A stretch of DNA of 64,000 bases from Actinopolymorpha alba DSM 45243 (GCF_000373925.1 NZ_KB892740.1:1-64000), one strand, 5' to 3'; shown: positions 8,631 through 17,235, counted from the first letter of the stretch. The notes: generated from the letters alone by a model not told the origin. Made by a program: numbers and translations.

Positions 8631-9188
8631 CTAGAAGGTGAAGTCCTCTGGCGCGCCCTCACCCACGCGACCATCCACTGCCTCACGCAGGATGTCCGCG
8701 TGACCCGTGTGTCGTGCGTACTCCTCAATCATGTCCAGGAGCATGGCGCGGACAGTGGGCGTGCGGCCGCCCGGCCAGGAAAAGGACGCCGGTCCGTCGA
8801 GCCCGCGCTCCTCGATAACCTCGGCCACTACCTTGCGCGACCGCTCGACAGCTTCTCGCCACAGCGCGTAGACATTTTCCGGCGAGTCCAGCTTTCCCGT
8901 ACGCCATTCCCAGTCGGGGTCGGCGTCGAAATCGACTGCGCCCCACGGAGCGCCGTACTCCTGACCGGCGAGCTTGACGGCCAGCCAGTCTGCCTCGACC
9001 AGGGCCACATGCTTGACCAGACCACCGAGTGTCATCGAACTGGCGGCCGTGGTCGCGCGCAGACCCTTCTCGTCGAGCCCCGACGTCTTCCAGGCGAAGG
9101 TCCGCCGGTTGCGCTCGAGGACTGACAGCAGGGACTCAGCCTCGGTGCGCACCGCCGACGGGGAAGGCTGTGGAGCAGTTTCACTCAT
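8631..9188 (-). CDS. DinB/DUF664-type putative thiol transferase
   Basis: About 185 residues from ATG 9188 (MSETAPQ); an upstream extension to 9263 is possible but unlike the family. The sequence has the four-helix-bundle layout of DinB-like proteins with the metal-binding His residues in VKHVALVEADW and in EYARHTGHADILRE. In actinomycetes this superfamily includes mycothiol-dependent enzymes, often of detoxification. Substrate and thiol are inferred only from family. It lies downstream of the SDR-like gene in the opposite order of transcription (both minus, 192 bases apart). Confidence 0.8.
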   Translation of the reverse strand: MSETAPQPSPSAVRTEAESLLSVLERNRRTFAWKTSGLDEKGLRATTAASSMTLGGLVKHVALVEADWLAVKLAGQEYGAPWGAVDFDADPDWEWRTGKLDSPENVYALWREAVERSRKVVAEVIEERGLDGPASFSWPGGRTPTVRAMLLDMIEEYARHTGHADILREAVDGRVGEGAPEDFTF

Positions 9189-9288
9189 GGCCGGAGCATA
9201 GCCAGCTACTTGAACGATCAAGGAAGATGGCCAGGCGAGTGTCAGTTGATCTCGCGTTCCCACACAGGTGACGCGCTCGGCCGACGGT

Positions 9289-10515
9289 TTACCGGGCCGT
9301 TTCGGTCCAGGTGACCGGCAGTTCGTGGACGCCGTAGATGTTCATGTCGGTCCTGAGTTTCACCTCACCGGCGGGGATGGCGAGTTCGAGAGTCGGGAGG
9401 CGACGCAGCAGTCCGTCGAAACCGGCGCGCATCTCGATGCGGGCCAGCTGCTGGCCGAGACACTGGTGGACGCCGTGGCCAAAGGACAAGTGACCACGGG
9501 CCTGGCGGTGGACGTCCAGGGCGTCGGGGTTCTCGAAGCGCCGGGGGTCGCGGTTGGCGGCCAGCAACGAGATGACGACGGTCGATCCCTTTCCGATCGT
9601 CTCGCCGCCGAGTTCGATGTCCTCCGTGGCGTAGCGAAAGAAGATGTCCGCAACGGACAGGTAGCGCATGAGTTCCTCGACGGCACCGGGCAGCAGATCC
9701 GGGTTGGCGCGCAACTCGGCCAGCTGCTCGGGGTGCTCCAGGAGCGCGAACGTGCCCAGCGCCAGCATGTTGGCGGTGGTCTCGTGGCCCGCGAGCAGCA
9801 GCAGGAAGGCGATGCCGACGAGCTCCTCGATGGTGAGGTCGTCATCGCGGGCCAGGTCGGACAGGATGTCTTCGCCGGGTTCGGCGCGCTTGCGTGTGAC
9901 CAGTTCGGCGAGGTAGGTGGTCATTGCGCCGTACGCGGCGATCTTCTCCTCGAGCGACTGGTCCCTGACCAGGAACTTGGCGGAGTTGACCTGGAAGGTC
10001 TCCCGGTCCGCGTAGGGGACGCCGAGCAGCTCGCAGATCACCAGCGAGGGCACCGGCAGCGCGAACTCCTTGACCAGGTCGACCGGCGGGGTCAGGCGCG
10101 CCAGCTCGTCCAGTTGCCGCTCGGCGATGGCGATGATCTGTTCTTCGAGCATTTTCATGCGCCTGACGGTGAAGGCGCCGATGAGCTTGCGCCGCAGCCG
10201 GGTCTGGTCCGGCGGGTCCATAGCGACGAACAAGCCCGGCGTCTGCGGGGACGGCTCGGTCTGCACGGGCATACCGGGCGTCTCGTACGGCACGTGGATG
10301 ATGCCGAGGTCCTGGCGGGAGCTGAACCGGGTGTCGGCCACGAGCTGGCGGACCGCTTCGTAGCCGGTGACGAGCCAGCCCTCGTGACCGTCGGGGAAGA
10401 CCATGCGACTGACCGGACGGGCCTCGCGCAGCCGGGTGATCTCGCGGGGCGGGTCGAAGGGACCCGCGTCGCGCTCCATGGAAAGGCCCTGCGGGATGGG
10501 AACCGTTTGACTCAT
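9289..10515 (-). CDS. Cytochrome P450
   Basis: A 408-residue P450 of the soluble bacterial class. I-helix AGHETT is at 242-247, the ExxR pair is Glu281/Arg284, and the haem loop FGHGVHQCLG gives ligand Cys352. The loop resembles CYP105-type enzymes of actinomycetes. AAGGAG three bases before ATG 10515 fixes the start. No ferredoxin or reductase gene adjoins, so electron partners must be elsewhere. Four phased CTGACAC-type repeats lie 48-86 bases upstream, and the divergent neighbour is an AfsR/SARP regulator, so SARP-activated expression is likely. The substrate is unknown. Confidence 0.92.
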   Translation of the reverse strand: MSQTVPIPQGLSMERDAGPFDPPREITRLREARPVSRMVFPDGHEGWLVTGYEAVRQLVADTRFSSRQDLGIIHVPYETPGMPVQTEPSPQTPGLFVAMDPPDQTRLRRKLIGAFTVRRMKMLEEQIIAIAERQLDELARLTPPVDLVKEFALPVPSLVICELLGVPYADRETFQVNSAKFLVRDQSLEEKIAAYGAMTTYLAELVTRKRAEPGEDILSDLARDDDLTIEELVGIAFLLLLAGHETTANMLALGTFALLEHPEQLAELRANPDLLPGAVEELMRYLSVADIFFRYATEDIELGGETIGKGSTVVISLLAANRDPRRFENPDALDVHRQARGHLSFGHGVHQCLGQQLARIEMRAGFDGLLRRLPTLELAIPAGEVKLRTDMNIYGVHELPVTWTETAR

Positions 10516-10562
10516 CGGATCTCCTTCGTGGCGGGTTGTTGCATCCACAGTCGCCGACGGAC

Positions 10563-10601
10563 CTGACATACGACTGACACGGCTCTGACACCGACTGACC
10601 T
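10563..10601. promoter_or_regulatory. Phased SARP-type operator upstream of the P450
   Basis: Heptamers CTGACAT (10563), CTGACAC (10574), CTGACAC (10585) and CTGACCT (10595) are spaced 11, 11 and 10 bases, one helical turn each. SARP regulators bind direct heptamer repeats with 11-bp phasing. The same heptamer in the same orientation relative to the gene recurs upstream of the ABC exporter at 15608-15648. The divergent SARP gene starts at 10729. Confidence 0.65.
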
Positions 10602-10728
10602 GCGGTGGCCGCGGCAGGCCTGGCCGCCATGATCCACAAGACACGCCCACGGGGCCATTGCTTCAGCAACCTTCTGCGCCGCGTCAGCAGTCGGAGTCCT
10701 GCCCATCGCCCATGGCAAAATCAGCCGG

Positions 10729-13700
10729 GTGCAGATCGGGATGCTTGGACCATTCGAGGTTCGTACGGACGACGGCGTCCTAGCCGACGTGCCGGGCGCC
10801 CGGCTGCGCGCACTGTTGATCGCCCTCGCGCTCGAACCAGGTCGCGCAGTCCCGAAGGCGACGCTCGTCGACTGGATTTGGGGTGAACACCCGCCCTCCG
10901 ACGCAGCGAATGCCTTGCAACGCTTGGTTTCCCGGCTGCGGAAGGCACTGCCGGAAGGGTTGGTCGAAGGGCAGACGGACGGCTACCGGTTGAGGGTGGA
11001 ACCCGACGCTGTCGACGCCGTGCGGTTCGAACGCCTCGTCGCCCACGCCCGAAATGACGAGGATCCACAGGGAGTACGGCGGCTGCGCGAGGGCCTCGCG
11101 TTGTGGCGCGGCGCGGCCATGCAGGACGTCGGTTTGCCCGATAGCGCAGCGTTTGACGCGGCGGTCACCCGGCTCGAAGGGCTACGCCTGACAGCCATGG
11201 AGGACCGGTTCGATGCGGAGATCAGCCTCGGCCACGGTGCGGAGCTGGTCACGGAACTGACCGACTTGGTGGCCGCGCACCCGGTGCGAGAACGCCTTGT
11301 CGCCGCGTTGATGCGCGCCCTCGTCGCGACCGGTCGCGACACCGAGGCGCTGCTCGCGTACGAGCGCACCAGGGAAACCCTGGCCGACGAGCTGGGCGTC
11401 GACCCCTCATCGGAGCTGTCCGCACTGCACGTCGCGCTGCTGCGGGGCGAGTTGGGACGGCGGGAGGAAAACCGCAAGACCAACTTGCGTGCCGAGCTGA
11501 CCAGCTACGTCGGCAAGGACGCTGATGTCGCCGCGGTCCGCGACCTCATCGCCGAACACCGGCTCACCACCCTGATCGGACCGGGCGGCTCGGGGAAGAC
11601 CCGGCTGGCCACGGAAACCGCGCGCACCCTGCTCGGCGACCTGCCGGACGGGGTCTGGGTGGTCGAACTCGCGGCCATCGGCGCTGATGGTGACGTGGCA
11701 CAAGCAACGCTCGACGCGCTCAGGCTGCGGGATCCGCTGCTCGGCGAGGCACCGGACGCGGAGCCGACGGATCGGGTCATCGCCGCGGTCCGCGAGCGGG
11801 CGATGTTGCTGATTCTGGACAACTGCGAGCACGTGATCGAGTCCGCGGCGACCTTCGCCCATCGCGTGCTCGGAGAGTGCCGGCGGCTGCGGATCCTCGC
11901 GACGAGCAGGGAACCCCTCGGCATCACCGGTGAGGCACTGTGGCCGGTCGCGCCGTTGGTCCTACCAGCAGAGGAGGCCGGCCCCGCCGAGATCGAGTCC
12001 GCTCCGGCCATCCGGCTGCTGCAGGACCGAGCCGGCGCGGTGCGCAAGGACCTCGCGGCCGACGCCACCACGTTGTCGGCGATGGCGCGCCTGTGCCGGG
12101 CGGTGGACGGGATGCCACTGGCAATCGAACTCGCCGCGGCCAGGCTGCGCACGATGACCCTCGATCAGCTTGCCGACCGGCTCGACGATCGGTTCCGCCT
12201 GCTGACCGGTGGCAGCCGCACCGCGCTGCCGCGGCACCGGACGCTGCGTGCGGTGATCGACTGGAGCTGGGAACTCCTCACCGACGGCGAGCGGATGGTG
12301 CTGTGCAGGCTCTCGGTGTTCTCCGGTGGTGCGAGCATGGAAGCGGCCGAGTGGGTCTGCGCAGACACGGGGGGCGGGCCCACAGGGGATGGGCCCGAAG
12401 GGCAGGGGAGCGGGAAGAACACGCCGGTCGAGGCGGGTGAGGTGCTCGAGTTACTGACCGCGCTGACCGAGAAGTCGCTGGTGGTCACCGAGGGCGACCG
12501 GGCGCCGCGCTACCGGATGCTCGGCACGATCAAGGAGTACGCCCAGCAGCGTCTCGCGGAGGCGGGGGAATCGGATCTCGCGCGCCGTGCGCATCTCGCG
12601 TACTTCACCGAACTCGCCGAAACCGCGGAGCCGCAGCTTCGCCGTGCCGACCAAGTGGAATGGCTTGCCACGCTCGGGGCCGAGCACGACAACCTCGGCG
12701 CGGCGATGCGCGGCGCGCTCGCGGCCGGCGATGCGCCGGCGGCGATGCGGCTCGCGGCGGGCGCCGGGTGGTACTGGTGGCTCGCCGGGCACAAGACCGA
12801 AGGCTTGGAGCTGATCACCGCGGCCACGGAAATGCCCGGCGAGGTGACCGATGAGGTCCGGGCCACGGTGTACGCCCTCATCGTGCTGTTCGTGACCTCC
12901 GGGCCCGGCGACGAACAGCAGGCGGCGGAGTGGATCCACAAGGCGTACCAGGTCAGCCGTCACCTCGAGGGCGGCCATCCGGGGCTGGGACTCGTCGTCG
13001 CGATGGAACACCTATTGCACGGACCAGACGGGGCCTTGACCGCGTTCGAACCGGCGTTGGACGACGAGGATCCCTGGGTACGCGCCCTGGCCCGGCTGCA
13101 ACTCGGCAAGATGCGGGTCATCTTCGGTCAAGGCGGGCGGGACGCCGACGAGTATCTCGAGACGGCGCTCACCGAGTTCGAGGCGATCGGTGAACGCTTC
13201 GGGATCTCCTTCGCGCTCACCGAGCTGGCCGAGCTCATCGCCATGCACGGTGAGCTCGCTCGCGCGTGCGAGCACTACGAAGAGGCGATCGCGGCCGTCA
13301 CCGAGATCAATGCCGTCGACGATGTCATCCGGATGCGGGCGCGACAGGCTCAGCTGTACTGGCTGCTGGGCGACAAGGAGTCCAGTGCGGCCGCCATCGG
13401 CGAGGCCCAACGGCGTGCGGAAGGGGTCGCCTGGCCGGGCACGCTGGCCGTGCTGGCTCTCTCGAAGGCGGAACTCGCCCGCTGGGGCGGCGACGCCGAG
13501 GAGGCGTACCAGCAACTCGACGTCCTCAGGACCGTGCTGGGCGACGAAGCGGAGCGGCCGAACATCCGCGCAACGACACACGACCTTCTGGGCTACCTCG
13601 CCAGCGATCTCGACGAGGCCCGCGAGCACCGCGCGGCGGCCTGCGAGGCGGCGGCCGAGGCGGGGCACGCGATCACGATCGCGCAGGTGCTCATCGGGGT

Positions 13701-13920
13701 CGCGGACCTGGCGCTGCGCCGCGACCAGTACGAGCAGGCCGCGCGGCTGCTCGCGGCGAGCACCAGCGTGCGCGACCTGCCGGATCGTTCCCAACTGGAT
13801 GCGGCCCGGATCGAGCGGGCCACGCGGCATCGCCTCGGTGACACGCGGTTCACCGAGGCGACGCAGGAGGGGGCGCAGGCGAGCTGGCGCGAGCTGGTCG
13901 CGGTCACGCTCGCTTCTTGA
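10729..13920 (+). CDS. AfsR/SARP-family regulator with BTAD, NB-ARC and TPR-like domains
   Basis: A 1063-residue regulator. Residues 1-90 form an OmpR-like winged helix (MLGPFEVR start, VSRLRKAL recognition helix). About 95-240 is the bacterial transcriptional activator domain. The NTPase P-loop GPGGSGKTR is at 284-292, with LLILDNCEHV and ATSREPLGI as Walker B and sensor regions of an NB-ARC ATPase. About 600-1060 is a helical repeat region, probably TPR. GTG 10729 lies at the usual SARP N-terminus. It overlaps the ABC permease by 17 bases tail to tail. It probably activates the P450 and ABC genes through CTGACAC repeats. Confidence 0.9.
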   Translation: MQIGMLGPFEVRTDDGVLADVPGARLRALLIALALEPGRAVPKATLVDWIWGEHPPSDAANALQRLVSRLRKALPEGLVEGQTDGYRLRVEPDAVDAVRFERLVAHARNDEDPQGVRRLREGLALWRGAAMQDVGLPDSAAFDAAVTRLEGLRLTAMEDRFDAEISLGHGAELVTELTDLVAAHPVRERLVAALMRALVATGRDTEALLAYERTRETLADELGVDPSSELSALHVALLRGELGRREENRKTNLRAELTSYVGKDADVAAVRDLIAEHRLTTLIGPGGSGKTRLATETARTLLGDLPDGVWVVELAAIGADGDVAQATLDALRLRDPLLGEAPDAEPTDRVIAAVRERAMLLILDNCEHVIESAATFAHRVLGECRRLRILATSREPLGITGEALWPVAPLVLPAEEAGPAEIESAPAIRLLQDRAGAVRKDLAADATTLSAMARLCRAVDGMPLAIELAAARLRTMTLDQLADRLDDRFRLLTGGSRTALPRHRTLRAVIDWSWELLTDGERMVLCRLSVFSGGASMEAAEWVCADTGGGPTGDGPEGQGSGKNTPVEAGEVLELLTALTEKSLVVTEGDRAPRYRMLGTIKEYAQQRLAEAGESDLARRAHLAYFTELAETAEPQLRRADQVEWLATLGAEHDNLGAAMRGALAAGDAPAAMRLAAGAGWYWWLAGHKTEGLELITAATEMPGEVTDEVRATVYALIVLFVTSGPGDEQQAAEWIHKAYQVSRHLEGGHPGLGLVVAMEHLLHGPDGALTAFEPALDDEDPWVRALARLQLGKMRVIFGQGGRDADEYLETALTEFEAIGERFGISFALTELAELIAMHGELARACEHYEEAIAAVTEINAVDDVIRMRARQAQLYWLLGDKESSAAAIGEAQRRAEGVAWPGTLAVLALSKAELARWGGDAEEAYQQLDVLRTVLGDEAERPNIRATTHDLLGYLASDLDEAREHRAAACEAAAEAGHAITIAQVLIGVADLALRRDQYEQAARLLAASTSVRDLPDRSQLDAARIERATRHRLGDTRFTEATQEGAQASWRELVAVTLAS

Positions 13921-14647
13921 ATGTAGAGGACGCCCACAGGTACCCGACGAGAGCGATCCCGACGCACCAGGCGAGCGCGGTGATCAGGTCGCTGGTGTCC
14001 GGCGCGCCGTTGAGCAGCCCGCGCAGGGTTTCGATGATCGGCGTGAAGGGCTGGTACTCCGCGAACTGCCGGAGGCCCGGACCCATCTTCTCCGCCGGCA
14101 CGATCGCGCTGCTGAAGAACGGAAGCATGACCAGCGGCACGGAGGCCATGCCCGCCGATTCCGGGGATTTCGCCGCCAATCCCAAGGCGATCGTGAGCCA
14201 GCCGGCCGCGAGACCGAGCAGCACGACGAGGCCGACCACGCCGAGCCAGTCGAGGAAACTCGCCGACGGACTGAATCCCAGTAGGAAGGCCACTCCGATG
14301 ATCGCCGCGATGGCGATCAGATTGGTCAGCAGACTGGCAATGACGTGACCGTTCAAGACGGCGCTGCGAGAGACGTCCATGACCTTGAACCGGTTGATGA
14401 TGCCCTTGGTCATGTCGGAGTTCACCGTCGTCGCTACGGACCCCAGCCCGTAACAGACCGCCAACAGCATGAGTCCCGGCGTCGCGTAGTCGACGTAGTC
14501 GACACCGACGTTGAAAGCGTCTCCGAGCATGTACACGAACATCAACATGACCACGACCGGCATCAGGACCGCGTTGAACACCGTGATCGGATTCCGGGCG
14601 ATGTGTTTGAAGTTGCGGCGCAACATCACGATCGAATGGGACTTCAT
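13904..14647 (-). CDS. ABC-2 type permease (DrrB-like)
   Basis: A 247-residue membrane protein with about six hydrophobic helices, of the ABC-2 family (drug/daunorubicin exporter permeases). The ABC-2 signature region PFFSSAIVPAEKMGPGLR and the C-terminal QPFTPIIETLRGLL are conserved in DrrB-like proteins. The ATG overlaps the stop of the ATPase gene by four bases (ATGA), so the two are translationally coupled. The C-terminus converges on the SARP gene with a 17-base overlap. Probable partner of the ATPase in exporting a hydrophobic compound or lipid; the substrate is unknown. Confidence 0.88.
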   Translation of the reverse strand: MKSHSIVMLRRNFKHIARNPITVFNAVLMPVVVMLMFVYMLGDAFNVGVDYVDYATPGLMLLAVCYGLGSVATTVNSDMTKGIINRFKVMDVSRSAVLNGHVIASLLTNLIAIAAIIGVAFLLGFSPSASFLDWLGVVGLVVLLGLAAGWLTIALGLAAKSPESAGMASVPLVMLPFFSSAIVPAEKMGPGLRQFAEYQPFTPIIETLRGLLNGAPDTSDLITALAWCVGIALVGYLWASSTFKKRA

Positions 14648-15585
14648 TTCGCGACCACCTCCGTGGTGTGGCCCGTGAGGGCGAGGAAAACGTCATCGAG
14701 GTCCGGCGTGTGCACGGTGAAGCCTTCGGCGTGGAGCGAGTACTCGTCGAGCCTGTCCAGCAGAGCCCGCAACGACTTCGTGCCGCCATCGCTGGGAACC
14801 CGCAGGGCCAGTGCCTCGTCGTCCCGCGTCGAGTCGGGGAAGATCCGCGCGGCCGCGTCGAGTTCGGCGACGGTGGTGAACCGGAGCCTGACGTGCGTCC
14901 CGGGCATCTGGCGTTTGAGCTCGTCGGGAGTGCCCTGGGCGACCAGGCGGCCCTGATCGAGTACCGCGAGCTGGTCGGCGAGCTGGTCGGCTTCGTCGAG
15001 GTACTGGGTGGTGAGGAAGATGGTCACACCGTCGGCCACCAAATCGCGGATGATCGACCACATCGTGCGACGGCTGCGCGGGTCCAGACCCGTCGTCGGC
15101 TCGTCCAGGAAGATGATCCGCGGGTTGCCGACCAGCGTCATCGCCAGGTCGAGCTTCCGGCGCATGCCTCCGGAGTAGGTCGACGCGGACTTCCGCGCCG
15201 ACTCCACCAGATCGAAGCGCTCCAGCAGATCGGTGACGATCCGCCTGCCGTTGTTGGAGGCGCCTCGGTTCAGATCCACCATCAGCTGCAGGTTCTCCTG
15301 CCCCGTCAGCAGCTCGTCCACCGCCGCGAACTGACCGGTGACACCGATCGCCGCGCGCACCGCCTTGGCCTCGGTCGCGACGTCATGCCCGGCAACGCGC
15401 ACCGTCCCACCATCGGCCTTCAACAACGTGGTCAGCACGTTCACCGTCGTGGTCTTGCCGGCCCCGTTCGGGCCGAGCAGGGAGAAAACCGTGCCCGCGC
15501 GAACATCCAGATCGATGCAGTCGAGCACGATCTTGTCCTTGTAGGCCTTTCGCAGTCCTGAGACCGCAATCGCTGAACTTGTCAT
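14644..15585 (-). CDS. ABC transporter ATPase (DrrA-like)
   Basis: About 313 residues from ATG 15585. Walker A GPNGAGKTT is at 38-46, the Q-loop near VTGQF, signature YSGGMRRKLDLA, Walker B IIFLDEPTTGLD, and a C-terminal extension with HAEGFTVHTPDLDDVFL found in DrrA-type drug exporters. No Shine-Dalgarno is visible before ATG 15585, and a repeat operator ends 23 bases upstream, so the mRNA may be nearly leaderless. Coupled to the permease by ATGA. Likely SARP-activated together with the P450 and DUF4097 genes. Confidence 0.9.
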   Translation of the reverse strand: MTSSAIAVSGLRKAYKDKIVLDCIDLDVRAGTVFSLLGPNGAGKTTTVNVLTTLLKADGGTVRVAGHDVATEAKAVRAAIGVTGQFAAVDELLTGQENLQLMVDLNRGASNNGRRIVTDLLERFDLVESARKSASTYSGGMRRKLDLAMTLVGNPRIIFLDEPTTGLDPRSRRTMWSIIRDLVADGVTIFLTTQYLDEADQLADQLAVLDQGRLVAQGTPDELKRQMPGTHVRLRFTTVAELDAAARIFPDSTRDDEALALRVPSDGGTKSLRALLDRLDEYSLHAEGFTVHTPDLDDVFLALTGHTTEVVAK

Positions 15586-15607
15586 GCGACCACTGTCATC
15601 GGCCGGC

Positions 15608-15681
15608 CTGTCACCCACCTGACACGCGCCTGACACGACCACTGACACGGCCATGTCAGCACGATGACTGACCGGTGTCAG
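15608..15681. promoter_or_regulatory. Divergent phased-repeat operator between the ABC exporter and DUF4097 gene
   Basis: CTGTCAC (15608), CTGACAC (15619), CTGACAC (15630) and CTGACAC (15642) are spaced 11, 11 and 12 bases and face the exporter. ATGTCAG (15653) and GTGTCAG (15675), two turns apart, are the same heptamer pointing toward the DUF4097 gene. The heptamer matches the P450 operator. A SARP binding both ways would co-activate both transcripts; this is inference from pattern. Confidence 0.65.
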
Positions 15682-15803
15682 GCCGGCGGGCGATCGTGGT
15701 TGTCGTGATCAGCTCATCGAACGGGTGGTTGGTCACGACATCGACATCGACCACGCGTCCTCACCAGCGGAGACGCCAGAAAGACCTTCAGGAGAGCACC
15801 GTC

Positions 15804-16643
15804 ATGACAACCTTCGACACCCCTGAGCCGATCTCGGCGACGGTCGACATCGTCTTCGGAAGCATCCAGTTCAAAGCCAGCGACCGCGCCGACACCGTGG
15901 TCGAGGTCCGCCCGGTCGACCCGTCCTGGGAGCTGGACGTCAAGGCCGCCGAACAGGCCAAGGTCGAGTTCGCCAACGGAAAGCTGATGGTCAAGCACCC
16001 GAAGCTGCGTACCGCGTTCAACAACAAGTACGGCAGGGTCGAGGTGCTGGTGGAGCTGCCTTTCGGGTCGGACGTGCAGGGTGACACCGCGAAGGGCGAC
16101 TACCTCGTCGAGGGCGTGGTCGGCTCGTGCCAGCTGAAGACCCCCACCGGGAACATCCGGGTCGAGCAGGCCACCGGCGTGCAGCTGAAGACCACCAGCG
16201 GCAAGGTGAACGTGGACCGCGTGACCGACCAGGCGAACGTGAGCGGGAACGGGGACATCCGGATCCGCCAGGTCGACGGCGGCGCGGTGGTCAAGAACAT
16301 CGGCGGCGAAACCTGGGTCGGCGAGGTCGGCGGCGACCTGCGGGTGAAGTCGGCCAACGGCGGCATCACCGTCGACGTGGCGCTTGCCGCGGTCGACGTC
16401 AAGACCGCCAGCGGCGACATTCGCGTCGGCGAGCTTGGCAGCGGCCCGGTCGACCTGTACACCCCCAACGGCGAGCTGGAGGTCGGCATCCCCCAGGGCA
16501 CCGCCGCCCGGCTGGACGCGCACACCTCGGCCGGCCGGGTGCGCAACCACCTGGAGGCTCTCGACGCCTCCGAACAGTCCGACCGGACCGTCAAGGTGCG
16601 CGCCCGCAGCCACGGTGGTGACATCATCGTCCGCCGCGCCTGA
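15804..16643 (+). CDS. DUF4097-family beta-strand-repeat (toastrack-like) protein
   Basis: A 279-residue protein starting at ATG 15804 with AGGAGAG upstream; longer in-frame reading lacks a ribosome site. The middle and C-terminal part is a regular series of short beta-strands (GDYLVEG, TPTGNIRV, TSGKVNVDRV, NGDIRIRQVDGG, ANGGITVDVA, ASGDIRVGELG, PNGELEVGI), the hallmark of DUF4097 beta-helix proteins. No signal peptide or membrane segment is seen, so it is probably cytoplasmic or membrane-associated. DUF4097 genes often accompany DrrAB-type ABC genes in actinomycetes; the function is unknown, perhaps sensing or scaffolding for the exporter. Confidence 0.85.
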   Translation: MTTFDTPEPISATVDIVFGSIQFKASDRADTVVEVRPVDPSWELDVKAAEQAKVEFANGKLMVKHPKLRTAFNNKYGRVEVLVELPFGSDVQGDTAKGDYLVEGVVGSCQLKTPTGNIRVEQATGVQLKTTSGKVNVDRVTDQANVSGNGDIRIRQVDGGAVVKNIGGETWVGEVGGDLRVKSANGGITVDVALAAVDVKTASGDIRVGELGSGPVDLYTPNGELEVGIPQGTAARLDAHTSAGRVRNHLEALDASEQSDRTVKVRARSHGGDIIVRRA

Positions 16644-16656
16644 CCCCGCTCGCCGG

Positions 16657-16797
16657 ATGCCGCGGGCCTTCCGGCGAGTGGAGGTCGCGGCGCTGGCGGT
16701 CGCGCTGCTGGCCGGTGCGGCCACACCCGGGGTGGCCACCGCGGACAGCACGGCCGTGCCGAAGGCCGCTGCCGGGCAGGATCCGCCAGCGGCCTAG
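16657..16797 (+). pseudogene. Signal-peptide stub of a lost secreted protein
   Basis: Forty-six codons from ATG 16657, 13 bases after the DUF4097 stop. The sequence MPRAFRRVEVAALAVALL followed by AGAATPGVATADS is a standard Sec signal peptide with an AxA-like cleavage site. The mature part is only about 17 residues (ending AAAGQDPPAA) and then stops. This looks like the 5' remnant of a longer exported protein whose body is deleted, not a functional gene. About 77 bases later comes the 3' end of tRNA-Ala, a common junction for integrative elements. No clear Shine-Dalgarno is seen. Confidence 0.45.
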
Positions 16798-16874
16798 GTC
16801 TACCGGGCTGTACCGACGATATCTACTACTCTGCGTACAAAAGCGCAGGTCAGACCACAAAATTGAATTCTCGG

Positions 16875-16947
16875 TGGAGACGAGGGGACTCGAACCCCTA
16901 ACCCCTGCCTTGCAAAGGCAGTGCTCTGCCAGTTGAGCTACGCCCCC
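16875..16947 (-). tRNA. tRNA-Ala (anticodon TGC)
   Basis: A 73-base cloverleaf without encoded CCA. The anticodon loop reads CTTTGCAAG, giving TGC (GCA codons). The acceptor stem GGGGGCG/CGTCTCC contains the G3-U70 wobble pair that identifies alanine tRNAs. The T-loop GTTCGAGTC and discriminator A are normal. It is part of the gyrA-downstream tRNA-Ile/tRNA-Ala pair typical of actinomycetes. Confidence 0.96.
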
Positions 16948-16976
16948 AGGATGACGCCGATGCGTCCCGGCGCCGC

Positions 16977-17117
16977 TTAGTGCAACACTCCGGAAGGTGG
17001 CACCGGGTCGGTTGCTTCCGCCCAGAGGTCCTGCCCCGCCTTCTCTGACTGGAGCCGCCGGTAGGCAAGCCAGCCGCCAAGGATGACGAGGGCTGCGAGG
17101 AGAGCCTTCTTGGCCAT
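16977..17117 (-). CDS. DLW-39 family micro-protein
   Basis: A 46-residue single-span membrane peptide beginning MAKKALLAALVILGGW, then YRRLQSEKAGQ and the diagnostic DLWAEATDPV. I recognise this as the DLW-39 family of tiny actinobacterial proteins encoded near gyrA and tRNA genes. An N-terminal hydrophobic helix (about 4-18) is followed by a charged tail; function is unknown. AGGAGG seven bases upstream of ATG 17117 supports translation. It lies between tRNA-Ile and tRNA-Ala and its 5' region is enclosed by a nested hairpin. Confidence 0.85.
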   Translation of the reverse strand: MAKKALLAALVILGGWLAYRRLQSEKAGQDLWAEATDPVPPSGVLH

Positions 17118-17130
17118 GAGGAGCCTCCTA

Positions 17131-17235
17131 GGAGCGGCACCGGAAACCTGAACTGAAAACGCGGCCAGCGCCTGGTGAGCGTGGGTGCGGACGGCCTCGC
17201 GCCGACCACCACGCTCACCTTCGCTGTGCCGCTCC
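17131..17235. other. Nested inverted repeats between tRNA-Ile and DLW-39
   Basis: An outer 10-bp perfect stem pairs GGAGCGGCAC (17131-17140) with GTGCCGCTCC (17226-17235). An inner 11-bp perfect stem pairs GGTGAGCGTGG (17174-17184) with CCACGCTCACC (17209-17219). The outer arm ends beside the DLW-39 Shine-Dalgarno. The inner hairpin could terminate or process the tRNA-Ile transcript; the outer stem could affect DLW-39 translation. Confidence 0.55.

Noticed and set aside
9268-10566. 432-codon frame opposite the P450
   Set aside because: Antisense shadow of a clear P450 with all haem and helix motifs; composition is only Gly/Asp/Val-rich.
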